Of a stretch of DNA of 64,000 nt, positions 37,666 to 45,193 are shown piece after piece (positions within the stretch are counted from its first letter, which is position 1; each line of letters begins with the position of its first letter). The stretch covers positions 186,001-250,000 of the forward strand of contig NZ_JACHGJ010000005.1 in NCBI RefSeq assembly GCF_014207565.1, in the 5' to 3' direction. The stretch comes from Spirochaeta isovalerica. GTDB lineage: Bacteria > Spirochaetota > Spirochaetia > DSM-2461. Below the pieces are notes generated by a model. That model was not told where the DNA came from and did no database searches. It was given only the letters and a program-made list of their open reading frames with translations. A program made the translations under genes and the position numbers.

Positions 37666-38642
37666 TATTCCAGACCTTCAAAGAAATCGAGTATGTGGCG
37701 AATCAGTTTCTCCCGGATGGATTCATAAAGAAATAGAGCGTGAGACGTATTGTAATATCCGGTGTAATCGAGGCGGTTGAAAGATTTGATTTTCGAAGAT
37801 ACTCCATTCTCGATAAGGGAGAGATTGGTAAAATCCACAGTGCTGTCATCCGGTGCCTGAAAGGCGATTACGGGAACTGAGATCTTACTCAAATCCTTCC
37901 TGATTTTATATACAGCCATTTTCAGGCTGTATACCTGTCTGGGGAATTGCCCCTGGTAGCCGAGCCACTCATTATGACCGTCTTCCATTTTCTTCCATTT
38001 ATCGCTCTTTCCGCCCTGATGTCTGACGAACCACCCCAGGGTTCTGATAAATAGAAGCGATGCCCCTCTGCCGGGACCCTTTCGGGGAAAACGGAGCGAT
38101 ACGGGGGCCGCGTTAACGGAAATTCCGTCGGGAGCCCATTCCGTGCCGGAAAACTCCTCCGCCAGCTTGAGAGTCAACGCTCCGCCCATGGATAAACCGA
38201 TAATGTAGAGCTTCTTATATTTCCTTCTCTTTTCCAAGTAATAATCGGAGAGATAAGCGTACCATTGGGAAAAATTGGATTTTATAAAATCATCATGATT
38301 TGTTCCGAAACCCGGCAGAAGCGGGGCGAAAACATCATATCCCGAATCCGCAGCAATGGGAGCGACATACTTATAGGTCTTTGGCGTCGAGGGAAAACCG
38401 TGAACAAAAATGACAGCCTTATCCGATGAGTTGTCCAGTTCGATAGGTCCTGCTTCCCCATCCATCAATCGGGAAAGATCGGTTTGACTATAGCGGGGAT
38501 CTTCCCGATAGAAAAAATCAGTCCAGTTGAATAAAAGAATCAGAAAAAACAGAACAGCAAGTATGAATAAGGGGTGGAGAATCGCTGTAAAAAAAATCGA
38601 TAATGCCGATAAGGCGAGCAATGATATTTTTCTTAGAACCAT
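37665..38642 (-). CDS. membrane-anchored alpha/beta hydrolase
   Basis: A 325-residue hydrolase counted from ATG 38642, preceded by GGAAAGG. Two hydrophobic N-terminal segments (about 5-20 and 24-40) anchor it. The catalytic domain has the oxyanion strand VIFVHGFPSTPKTY, nucleophile elbow GLSMGG with Ser at about 151, a probable Asp in FQAPDDSTVDF and His in NTSHALFLYES. This matches carboxylesterase/monoglyceride-lipase-type enzymes. Substrate unknown. It is cotranscribed with the radical SAM gene. Confidence 0.83.
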   Translation of the reverse strand: MVLRKISLLALSALSIFFTAILHPLFILAVLFFLILLFNWTDFFYREDPRYSQTDLSRLMDGEAGPIELDNSSDKAVIFVHGFPSTPKTYKYVAPIAADSGYDVFAPLLPGFGTNHDDFIKSNFSQWYAYLSDYYLEKRRKYKKLYIIGLSMGGALTLKLAEEFSGTEWAPDGISVNAAPVSLRFPRKGPGRGASLLFIRTLGWFVRHQGGKSDKWKKMEDGHNEWLGYQGQFPRQVYSLKMAVYKIRKDLSKISVPVIAFQAPDDSTVDFTNLSLIENGVSSKIKSFNRLDYTGYYNTSHALFLYESIREKLIRHILDFFEGLE

Positions 38643-38726
38643 AGGACCTTTCCCGAATGTGTTTAGTTTGTATAATATATACAGGCGCATCTTATTAGTA
38701 AAGAATAGCTGCCGAGGAGACCAAGT

Positions 38727-39227
38727 ATGAGAAAGGAAGTAGAACTGGGATCAGTTATAAATGAAGTTATGGCCAAACTGGCAAAACCGGGACTGCTGCT
38801 GGGATCAGGGGAGCAGTGCAACCCCATGACAATCGGCTGGGGAAGTTACGGAATCATGTGGAATAAACCGGTTTTCACCATAATGGTTCGTCCGGTCCGG
38901 TACAGTTTTGAATTGCTTGAAAGAAACGGAGATTTTACAATAAATGTCCCTTCGGATGATATGAAGAAAGAGATTGGTATTTGCGGTTCGAAGTCGGGTC
39001 GAAATAAAGACAAACTGGCTCTCTGCGGCTTTACCCGAAAAAAAAGTGAAAATATATCCGTGTCTTATATTAAAGAATGCCCGATCCATCTGGAATGCCG
39101 CACCGTATTTTACAACGATGTAACAGCTGCTGCTCTCGATAAAAATCTGATTGACCGCCACTATCCCAAAGCGGATCTCCACCGCTATTACTACGGAGAA
39201 ATCCTGGGTGCCTATATCGAAGAGTGA
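38727..39227 (+). CDS. flavin reductase-like FMN-binding protein
   Basis: A 166-residue protein of the flavin reductase domain family. KPGLLLGSGEQCNPMTIGWG, VFTIMVRPVRYSFELLE and DFTINVP are the usual FMN-contact strands. It should bind FMN and may reduce flavins or a small acceptor. GAGGAG precedes ATG. It is immediately followed by the tRNA-Leu promoter. Confidence 0.85.
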   Translation: MRKEVELGSVINEVMAKLAKPGLLLGSGEQCNPMTIGWGSYGIMWNKPVFTIMVRPVRYSFELLERNGDFTINVPSDDMKKEIGICGSKSGRNKDKLALCGFTRKKSENISVSYIKECPIHLECRTVFYNDVTAAALDKNLIDRHYPKADLHRYYYGEILGAYIEE

Positions 39228-39232
39228 AATGA

Positions 39233-39261
39233 TTGACAGATGAAGAGAATATCATTATTCT
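39233..39261 (+). promoter_or_regulatory. promoter of tRNA-Leu
   Basis: Perfect TTGACA (39233-39238), 17-bp spacer, TATTCT (39256-39261); the tRNA begins 13 bases after the -10. It starts five bases after the flavin reductase stop codon. Confidence 0.85.
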
Positions 39262-39273
39262 CTTCAGAGTAAT

Positions 39274-39357
39274 GCCGGCGTGGTGAAATTGGTATACACG
39301 GTAGACTCAAAATCTACTGGCCTCGCGGCCGTATGGGTTCAAGTCCCATCGCCGGTA
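39274..39357 (+). tRNA. tRNA-Leu, anticodon CAA
   Basis: An 84-base class II tRNA. Acceptor GCCGGCG pairs with CGCCGGT (first pair G-U), D-stem GTG/CAC, anticodon stem GTAGA/TCTAC around loop CTCAAAA giving anticodon CAA (decodes UUG), long variable stem GGCC/GGCC, T-arm ATGGG-TTCAAGT-CCCAT, discriminator A. CCA is not encoded. The 3' part is repeated several times downstream. Confidence 0.96.
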
Positions 39358-39445
39358 AAATAAGGGTAGTGACTCGAAGAGTTGCTACCCTTATTTTTTC
39401 TGAAATGCAGGGACTTGATCGGTAGTGAGCGCCGAGCCAGCGAGG
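39344..39445 (+). repeat. left 102-bp direct repeat containing the tRNA-Leu 3' end
   Basis: Runs from TCCCATCGCCGGTA (last bases of the tRNA) through the tRNA terminator hairpin to GAGCCAGCGAGG. It differs from the copy at 50730-50831 at one position only (A versus T near 39403). It includes GGGACTTGA (39410-39418), an inverted partial copy of the T-arm. Confidence 0.95.
39359..39399 (+). terminator. tRNA-Leu terminator (inside the direct repeat)
   Basis: AATAAGGGTAG / CTACCCTTATT, with inner pairs ACTC/GAGT, then TTTTTT: an 11-bp stem plus inner stem. Confidence 0.9.
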
Positions 39446-39463
39446 ATTAAAGCGAACGGACGT

Positions 39464-39506
39464 GGCCTGGAAGATTCCACGCTAGTGGAAGCTGGAAGGA
39501 AGTCCC
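39464..39506 (+). repeat. 43-bp array block, copy 1
   Basis: Starts GGCCTGGAAGATTCCAC and ends GGAAGGAAGTCCC; contains the small dyad TTCCAC/GTGGAA. It is 39/43 identical to 39715-39757 and runs into a copy of the tRNA tail. Confidence 0.85.
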
Positions 39507-39680
39507 ATCGCCGGTAAGGAAGGAGAATGACTCGTAGAGTTGTTCTCCTATTTTTGTCGGCAATAAGATGGGACTTGATCCATGAGATCCTGATGACAGG
39601 ATCGAACACAGGATGCGAGAGCATTCGTCCTTGAGCGCCGAGCCAGCGAGGTGAGGTTCCGGTGCCGGAACCGAACAAAG
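39500..39680 (+). repeat. second tRNA-tail copy with variant terminator and conserved block
   Basis: AAGTCCCATCGCCGGTAA (39500-39517) is identical to the tRNA 3' end. A different hairpin follows, AGGAGAA/TTCTCCT (39521-39549), keeping the inner TGACTCG-x-AGAGTTG core. Then comes an inverted tail GATGGGACTTGA (39567-39578) and the block GAGCGCCGAGCCAGCGAGG (39632-39650) extended by a GGTTCC-GGTGCC-GGAACC dyad. Confidence 0.85.
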
Positions 39681-39714
39681 AACCGGCAGGTTCGTCCTAT
39701 CCATGAATGGAGCC

Positions 39715-39757
39715 GGCCTGGAAGATTCCGCAATAGTGGAAACTGGAAGGAAGTCCC
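39715..39757 (+). repeat. 43-bp array block, copy 2
   Basis: Same block as 39464-39506 with four substitutions; it again ends in AAGTCCC, after which the tail identity is lost (GATTAATT). This marks the left border of the first toxin-antitoxin unit. Confidence 0.85.
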
Positions 39758-39780
39758 GATTAATTGAAAGAATTTTTTAT

Positions 39781-40077
39781 TCATTGCCTCTCCTCATCAA
39801 CCCAATAATTAGGTTTTCGATGAGAGTTCGCTATTGCAATAATCGTTATGATGTCATCCTCTAAACTATAAATGATTTTATAAGGAAATTTCCCAATAGT
39901 ATATTTTCTTGTCGATTAAGAGTATCTTTCCCAAGCTAGAGGATTATTTATAATTCTCTTTATTCCAAGGCCAACAGAATCTTTAAACCTGGAACCAAGT
40001 CCATCCACTTGGAAATCATAATACTCAATAGCGTCCAGTAGTTCCTGATAAGCAAATTTTGTAAATCGAACCTGCAC
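39781..40077 (-). pseudogene. RelE/ParE-family toxin gene with in-frame stop
   Basis: From GTG 40077 (two bases after the antitoxin stop) the frame reads VQVRFTKFAYQELLDAIEYY, then after an in-frame TAA at 39916-39918 (codon 54) continues RKYTIGKFPYKIIYSLED to a TGA at 39781. Joined, it is a complete 98-residue RelE/ParE-superfamily toxin, including the typical PYKIIY strand and the C-terminal HRKPNYW motif seen in partners of PF09720 antitoxins. The nonsense codon should inactivate the toxin. The sense remainder has no other lesion, so the stop is recent or a sequence error. It is too short in either part to be called as an ordinary gene. Confidence 0.85.
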
Positions 40078-40079
40078 TA

Positions 40080-40277
40080 TCAGAAAATCTCATTATAAGG
40101 AACTGTGTCGAGACGCCCCTCTCTTACAGCTTGAACACGGCGTTCACTTTCTTCCATCCAGATTTGATCGATTTTCTCATCCGGTTGATCTAGACTCTTT
40201 AATATTTCCTCAACTAATAAGTATCTTGCCTGAGGTTTTAGAGAAAGTGCTTCTTTTAATATATCCTGTTCACTCAT
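40080..40277 (-). CDS. addiction-module antitoxin, PF09720/TIGR02574-like
   Basis: A 65-residue protein: EALSLKPQARYLLVEEILKSL and the C-terminal IDQIWMEESERRVQAVREG match the short addiction-module component family that neutralises RelE/ParE-like toxins. The C-terminal helix with WxxESERR is the expected toxin-binding part. It is intact although its toxin partner is broken. No strong Shine-Dalgarno is visible before ATG 40277. Confidence 0.82.
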   Translation of the reverse strand: MSEQDILKEALSLKPQARYLLVEEILKSLDQPDEKIDQIWMEESERRVQAVREGRLDTVPYNEIF

Positions 40278-40360
40278 GAGACTATTATATCAGTAATAGC
40301 TTAAATATAAAATGGCGGTATCAAATATCAGACAAATCCAATTTAAAGCGAATCAGAACC

Positions 40361-40380
40361 TTGTAGACAATTTGTAGACA
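40361..40380 (+). repeat. paired 9-mer TTGTAGACA upstream of tRNA-tail copy (element right-end motif)
   Basis: TTGTAGACA at 40361-40369 and again at 40372-40380 (11-bp period). The same arrangement occurs at 50608-50627. Both precede a tRNA-tail copy by 121-122 bp, and both are followed at the same distance by CCTATATAACC. The spacing and symmetry suggest recombinase-binding sites (inference). Confidence 0.7.
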
Positions 40381-40480
40381 GCTCGATTTCCTTATCCACC
40401 AGTACAATCCTGGGAATCCGCCTAAAACTCAGATATACAAGACAGAAAAGGAAAATAACCCTATATAACCTAAAATCAGA

Positions 40481-40600
40481 TTCCCTTTGCCGGTAGGAAA
40501 ATTAAAGGAATTGCATAACAGCTGTTCCTTTTTTTATAACGCATAGGACTTGACCGGTAGTGAGTAACGAGCCAGCAAGGTGAGGTCCGATGCCGGAACT
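40481..40600 (+). repeat. degenerate tRNA-tail copy with terminator and conserved block
   Basis: TTCCCTTTGCCGGTA (40481-40495) is a diverged tRNA tail. A variant hairpin AAAGGAA/TTCCTTT with T-run follows (40504-40536). Then comes the block GGACTTGACCGGTAGTGAG with GAGCCAGCAAGGTGAGG and TGCCGGAAC. The 40278-40690 gap contains this repeat, the paired 9-mers and otherwise AT-rich sequence. Confidence 0.8.
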
Positions 40601-40690
40601 AAACAATATTGAACCTAAGGGCAATAAAGCATCTTCATGCCGACCTAAATTCAGACTATAATATAGTCACAACAGAAGGTGGAATAATTT

Positions 40691-40975
40691 ATGAAACTAA
40701 GTAATGGAGTTAAACCTATAAGCTACTTCAAAGCTCATGCTTCAGAAGTAATCAATGATGTCGTTGAGAACCAGAATACCATGGTGATCACTCAAAATGG
40801 AGAAGCGAAGGTTGTTCTACAGGATATACGTAGCTATGAACAGATGCAGGAAAGTCTGGCTATGTTGAAAATACTGGCTCTTAGTACAAAAAGTATCAAT
40901 GAAGGAAACTTCAGGAGTGCAAATGATACCTTTTCAGACCTGGATAGTAAGATCGCAGACAGGGAACGGTCTTGA
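40691..40975 (+). CDS. Phd/YefM-family antitoxin
   Basis: A 94-residue antitoxin: ISYFKAHASEVINDVVENQN and the strand MVITQNGEAKVVLQDI are the Phd/YefM DNA-binding fold, which also autoregulates its promoter; SYEQMQESLAMLKIL is the linker to the toxin-binding tail. Its stop overlaps the toxin start (TTGA), showing coupled expression. AGGTGG upstream of ATG is a plausible ribosome-binding site. Confidence 0.9.
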   Translation: MKLSNGVKPISYFKAHASEVINDVVENQNTMVITQNGEAKVVLQDIRSYEQMQESLAMLKILALSTKSINEGNFRSANDTFSDLDSKIADRERS

Positions 40976-41295
40976 AATATCAAGTTTTTATTACCGGTGA
41001 TGCCGAAAAAGATATTCTTTATTTATATGACTATATCTTATCTTCCGATTGTACAGAGAGTGCTGATTATGTCTATAAAAACATTAAAGCGAATACCTTG
41101 GGATTATCTGATTTCCCATCAAAAAGACACTATCCGCCGGAGCTGGAAAGAATCGGCATAACTGAATACCGGGAGATTCACTTCAAGTTGTATCGAATAA
41201 TATTCCAGATTATTGGAGTTAAAGTTTTTGTCCATTGTGTTTTTGATGGACGCAGAGACTTACAGGAAATACTTGAACGCCGATTATTGAGATGA
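40972..41295 (+). CDS. RelE/ParE-family toxin
   Basis: A 107-residue toxin starting at TTG 40972, overlapping the antitoxin stop. YQVFITGDAEKDILYLYDYI is the typical ParE N-terminal strand-helix, and YREIHFKLYRIIFQIIG with VFVHCVFDGRRDLQEIL the C-terminal sheet. ParE-like members target gyrase, RelE-like ones cut mRNA; the pairing with a Phd-type antitoxin is common for both. The frame is intact. Confidence 0.9.
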   Translation: MKYQVFITGDAEKDILYLYDYILSSDCTESADYVYKNIKANTLGLSDFPSKRHYPPELERIGITEYREIHFKLYRIIFQIIGVKVFVHCVFDGRRDLQEILERRLLR

Positions 41296-41376
41296 TATGG
41301 ATTATATTACCTTAGGTTTGATGTCTTGAAAAGTCGGACCCGGATTGCCCCCTTCCGGGCCCTCAAAAGATAATAA

Positions 41377-42903
41377 TTATTCCGTCGTATTAGGCAGCGA
41401 TTCGCTGATAAAATTATTCCCCGAAGGAACAATAAACTCGGTTATACCTTTGGAAAAAGCAAACTGATGCAATCTGCCAAGAGGTCTTGCCTCAAAAGGG
41501 AGTCCTTTCATTCGTCCCTGATCAACCATGCAATTCAAGTCTCTTTCTACAAGGCATTTTTCGACAGCTTTACTCCTGAGAGCATTTAATATTTCACTAT
41601 CTTCTCCAGCCAGATTCGTCATCTCATCGGGATCGCTTTCCAAATCGAACAACTGCTCCCGCCCGCCGTTCGCCATGTATATATACTTCCAGTTCTTATG
41701 ACGAACCATCAGTTTAAACTGCCTTGCTCCCGGTCTGCCGTGAAAGGCATAAAGGACGTCCCGCTTATCATCAAGGATATCGATACCATCACGGGTTTCC
41801 ATGGCTCCTCCAACCTTCGTCGCAAGACCAAAAAGATCAGTCAGACTCACCAGATCATCACATTGACTATTGCCTTTCAGCCTTCCCGGGTAACTGAGAA
41901 GAAAGGGAATCTTTACAGAGGCTTCGTAGAAACACTCTTTCTGCCAGGCATGGTGATCGCCCAGCATATCCCCGTGATCGGTGAAGAAACATATAAGCGT
42001 ATCGTCGGCATCGGGTCTCTTTTCCACTTCATCGAGTATCCGTCCGATGCAATCATCGATATAGGAGATCTCCCCGTAATATCGTGTTTTAAGGTTTCTC
42101 GCCCAGGCATCATTGATTTCGTCGGCATAGACGATGTAGTTCATCCAGGGAATCTGCTCATCCAGATGATCGTCCTCCAACCGGCCCTTTACGGGATTGC
42201 TCATGCCGTCAGGATCGTACATCCTGTTGTAGGGAATGGGCGGCGCACAGGGCGGATGAGGCCCGATAAAAGAGACAAGTCCGAAGTAGGGTCGATCATC
42301 CTCCACCTTTAACTGCTCAATCGTTTTATCTGCCACAAAGCCTTCGACGGTCAAATGGGCGGGCAAAGAGCTCAGCTGAGGTGCGTAATACATATTGGTT
42401 CTCTCCCCGTGGAGCTGTTCCAGATAGTTGAATTCAGGATGCTCTTCCGTGAGAAACCGGGCAAACCCGTCACGGTCTCTCAGTTCGTGGTCGTCCCACA
42501 TCTCCTCCGTGTGAATATGGGTCTCATAACCCAGGACCTCATATTGATCGGGGTAAGTATGAAACTTTCCGATTCCGAAAGTCCTGTATCCCAATCGGGA
42601 CATGGTTCTGGGTAGAAATTCTCCCGTCCAGTCTTCCATTGCATAAACTTCATGCCCGGAAGTATTGCGCGGCAGCTCATTGCTGTAGCATCCGGTTGTG
42701 AAGGAATCCCGTCCTGTCCTGATAGAGTATCTGGCGGGAATGCAGACGGGACAGGGCGAATAGGCGTTGGAGTAGCTCACACCCCGCTCGACAAGCCGAT
42801 CCAGATTGGGTGTTCTGATAGTAGAATTACCCAGTGCCGCTATGGCATCATATCGGAACTGGTCGCACATTATATATAAAATATTGGGCTTCTTATCACT
42901 CAT
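41377..42903 (-). CDS. type I sulfatase (Cys-type, anaerobically maturable)
   Basis: A 508-residue cytoplasmic hydrolase of sulfate esters. Metal ligands start with CDQ (Asp14) and later FFTDHGDMLGDH; the maturation motif is CIPAR (Cys54, Arg58) followed by SIRTGRD, where Cys54 must be oxidised to formylglycine. There is no signal peptide, so the substrate must be imported first, in line with the importer genes upstream. Cys-type sulfatases can be matured by anSME or FGE; neither is in the window. The substrate (choline sulfate, aryl or alkyl sulfate, sugar sulfate) is not decidable. It is the last gene of the importer operon, eight bases after the second ATPase gene. Confidence 0.92.
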   Translation of the reverse strand: MSDKKPNILYIMCDQFRYDAIAALGNSTIRTPNLDRLVERGVSYSNAYSPCPVCIPARYSIRTGRDSFTTGCYSNELPRNTSGHEVYAMEDWTGEFLPRTMSRLGYRTFGIGKFHTYPDQYEVLGYETHIHTEEMWDDHELRDRDGFARFLTEEHPEFNYLEQLHGERTNMYYAPQLSSLPAHLTVEGFVADKTIEQLKVEDDRPYFGLVSFIGPHPPCAPPIPYNRMYDPDGMSNPVKGRLEDDHLDEQIPWMNYIVYADEINDAWARNLKTRYYGEISYIDDCIGRILDEVEKRPDADDTLICFFTDHGDMLGDHHAWQKECFYEASVKIPFLLSYPGRLKGNSQCDDLVSLTDLFGLATKVGGAMETRDGIDILDDKRDVLYAFHGRPGARQFKLMVRHKNWKYIYMANGGREQLFDLESDPDEMTNLAGEDSEILNALRSKAVEKCLVERDLNCMVDQGRMKGLPFEARPLGRLHQFAFSKGITEFIVPSGNNFISESLPNTTE

Positions 42904-42910
42904 AACCTGT

Positions 42911-43651
42911 TTACCACCATTTTATCAGTTCTGTGACCTTGTTTCTCAATTCGACGAAATCGGGACTGGAGACTTTTCTCGGCCTTGGGAGGTCATTGAT
43001 CAATTCGGTTTTAACTTTGGTCGGCTTATTGGTCATGACCAGTATGCGGTCGCTGAGGTATACGGCTTCTTCGATATTGTGGGTGATAAAAACAATAGTT
43101 GTTTTAGTCTGTTCCCAGAGTTTGAGAAGCTCATCTTCCAGCTTGTACTTCAGATTCAAATCAAGCTGCCCGTAGGGTTCATCCATAAGAAGCAGATCCG
43201 GCTTCGTAGCAAATGCACGGGCGATAACAACGCGCTGAAGCATACTGGCCGACAGTTCGCCGGGATAATATTTCCTGTGCTTCTCGAGGTTTACCATGGC
43301 GATAGCCTCTTCGACCCGCTCCTCAATGAGATCTTTTTTCATGCCTTTGATTTTCAATCCGTAAGCAATATTCTGTTCTACATTCAGCCAGGGAAAGGTA
43401 GAGTATTCCTGGAGGATATAAGCCAGATCGTGTTTTCGGGGATCCACGTTCTCCCCATCCAGCTTGATAGAGCCGCTGTTGATATCAATGATTCTGGTCA
43501 AGCTGTTCAAAAATGTCGTTTTCCCACAGCCGGTAGGTCCGACTATAACGAGAAATTCGCTTTCCTTCACATTAAAAGATATATTGTCGAGAACAAGCAG
43601 GTCCCCGAAACTTTTTGTCAGGTTCTGAACCTGAACTTTTTCCTTAAGCAT
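42911..43651 (-). CDS. NitT/TauT-type ABC transporter ATPase, second copy
   Basis: A 246-residue ATPase. Walker A is GPTGCGKTT, the ABC signature region reads LSASMLQRVVIARAFA (with the usual SGG changed to SAS), Walker B is LLLMDEPYGQLD and the switch His is in FITHNIEEAVYL. The altered signature may weaken one of the two ATP sites if it dimerises with the neighbouring ATPase, which keeps SGG. It overlaps that gene by eight bases. Confidence 0.92.
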   Translation of the reverse strand: MLKEKVQVQNLTKSFGDLLVLDNISFNVKESEFLVIVGPTGCGKTTFLNSLTRIIDINSGSIKLDGENVDPRKHDLAYILQEYSTFPWLNVEQNIAYGLKIKGMKKDLIEERVEEAIAMVNLEKHRKYYPGELSASMLQRVVIARAFATKPDLLLMDEPYGQLDLNLKYKLEDELLKLWEQTKTTIVFITHNIEEAVYLSDRILVMTNKPTKVKTELINDLPRPRKVSSPDFVELRNKVTELIKWW

Positions 43652-44426
43652 TGGTTACCCCCTCCCTCAGCTCAACAAGAGCACTTATTTCCTCCCGCAA
43701 TGCCAGGAATTCCGGGGAAACCAGATCTCTGGGGCGGGGAAGATCGATTTTATATTCTTTCATAATGGAAGCTGGACATTCGGTCATAATAATAATTCGG
43801 TCGGCCAGATAGAGAGCTTCTTCGATATTATTCGTAACGAAGACAACAGTTCTCTTCTCTTTCTCCCAGATCTTTTCGACTTCTTCCTCCATCATGTACC
43901 GCGTTTGCGCATCGAGATGACCGAAGGGTTCGTCCATGAGGATGATCTCCGGATCGTCGCAGTAGGCACGGGCGATGCCGACCCTCTGCTGCATACCGCC
44001 GGAAAGCATGGAGGGAAAGTGTTTCTCAAATCCCTTAAGACCTACCAGGTCGATATAATACTGGGCTTTTTCCCTCCTCTTCTTTTTGGAGATCCCTCTT
44101 GCTTTCGGTCCGAATTCCACGTTGCCCATAACGGAAAGCCAGGGAAACAGAGCGGTTGTCTGGTAGACCATACCGATCCTCGAATCAAAGCCTTTCATCG
44201 GTTTTCCTTCGAGTGAAATCGTACCTTTGGAGATGGATTCCAGGCCAGCCAGCATTTTTAGCATGGTGGTTTTGCCGCATTGTCCGGCACCGAATAAAAC
44301 CACAAATTCATTTTCCTGAATATCAATAGTCACATCATCAATGATCAGAGCCTCTCCCGTTTCGGTCTGGAAGGACTTGGATATATTTTTAAGTTCGATT
44401 ATCGGCTTCGTACGGTCCATCTGCAC
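43644..44426 (-). CDS. NitT/TauT-type ABC transporter ATPase, first copy
   Basis: A 260-residue ATPase (SsuB/TauB-like). Walker A has the unusual form GAGQCGKTT, the signature is [15 protein letters not shown], Walker B is [12 protein letters not shown], and [12 protein letters not shown] holds Asn in place of the switch His. Together with the neighbouring ATPase it looks like an asymmetric heterodimer: the missing His here and the missing signature glycine pair there are complementary defects. The start overlaps the permease gene. Confidence 0.92.
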   Translation of the reverse strand: MQMDRTKPIIELKNISKSFQTETGEALIIDDVTIDIQENEFVVLFGAGQCGKTTMLKMLAGLESISKGTISLEGKPMKGFDSRIGMVYQTTALFPWLSVMGNVEFGPKARGISKKKRREKAQYYIDLVGLKGFEKHFPSMLSGGMQQRVGIARAYCDDPEIILMDEPFGHLDAQTRYMMEEEVEKIWEKEKRTVVFVTNNIEEALYLADRIIIMTECPASIMKEYKIDLPRPRDLVSPEFLALREEISALVELREGVTNA

Positions 44427-45193
44427 AGCCTCCTTTCTGTCGCTCTCAATAGGGAAGCGAGAATAAGCCCCACTCCTCCGATCGAAATCATACCTATTAC
44501 ATTATTTTCTATTCGCCCGGTCTGCATTCCCGCGAGAATCAACCAGCCGGCTCCTTCCCTCGCGGTAATCATTTCAGCGGCCAGAACGGCCATCCAGCTT
44601 GTGGAAAGTGATGTCTGAAGACCTGTAAAAATGTAGGGGATGCTGTAAGGAAGGACGATTTTACCGAAGATCTGGTTTTCCTTCGCCCCGAGGACTTTCG
44701 CCACACCGATGAGATCTTTGCTCACATGATGGGCACCGTCCATGGTATTCATAACCATCTGGGAGAATCCTCCCATAAAAATGATGAAATAAATGGTAGG
44801 CTCACCTATTCCAATCCATAGAATAGCCAGGGGAATCCAGGCGATTCCGGGAATGGGCCGGATGATACTGAAAATGGGATATATAATGGCATGGGCCATT
44901 TTCCAGTGCCCCATGGCCATACCGATAATTATCCCCGCAACTGAAGAGAGGATATAACCGACCAGAACCCTTTTCAGGCTGACGGCTATATGTCCCAGAA
45001 GAGTGTATTTTCCAATAGGATTAACAAAAGCCGCCAGAAAAGCCTTCAAAGAGAACACCGGAGTGGGGAATATTTTCCCGAAGTTGGTGTAGATACAGGC
45101 GAGGTGCCACATAAAAAGAAACACGAGGATTCCCAGAAAGCCGTAAACCCAGGCTTCCCGTGAGTTTTTAGTCAAAGTTAATCTGGCCGTCAT
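44399..45193 (-). CDS. NitT/TauT-type ABC transporter permease, second copy
   Basis: A 264-residue permease with about six transmembrane segments (first at about 14-34). The coupling loop is DLIGVAKVLGAKENQIFGKIVLP, and SIPYIFTGLQTSLSTSWMAVLAAEM is characteristic of SsuC/TauC. It pairs with the upstream permease, overlapping it by four bases (ATGA). Confidence 0.93.
   Translation of the reverse strand: MTARLTLTKNSREAWVYGFLGILVFLFMWHLACIYTNFGKIFPTPVFSLKAFLAAFVNPIGKYTLLGHIAVSLKRVLVGYILSSVAGIIIGMAMGHWKMAHAIIYPIFSIIRPIPGIAWIPLAILWIGIGEPTIYFIIFMGGFSQMVMNTMDGAHHVSKDLIGVAKVLGAKENQIFGKIVLPYSIPYIFTGLQTSLSTSWMAVLAAEMITAREGAGWLILAGMQTGRIENNVIGMISIGGVGLILASLLRATERRLCRWTVRSR

Noticed and set aside
39447-39784. 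Overlapping minus-strand frames with shared peptides (SFQLP-LAWNLPG type)
   Set aside because: The shared peptides come from the repeated DNA blocks; no ribosome-binding sites, no family resemblance.
39344-40600. Integron attC cassette array
   Set aside because: The repeats are tRNA 3' ends with terminators; no GTTRRRY/RYYYAAC site pairs and no integron integrase were seen.
41337-41362. CCCGGA/TCCGGG hairpin between the toxin and sulfatase genes
   Set aside because: Six-pair stem without a T-run on either strand; too weak to list as a terminator.
42806-43765. 319-residue plus-strand frame opposite the ATPase genes
   Set aside because: Overlaps two well-supported ATPase genes and the sulfatase start; composition typical of an antisense shadow.
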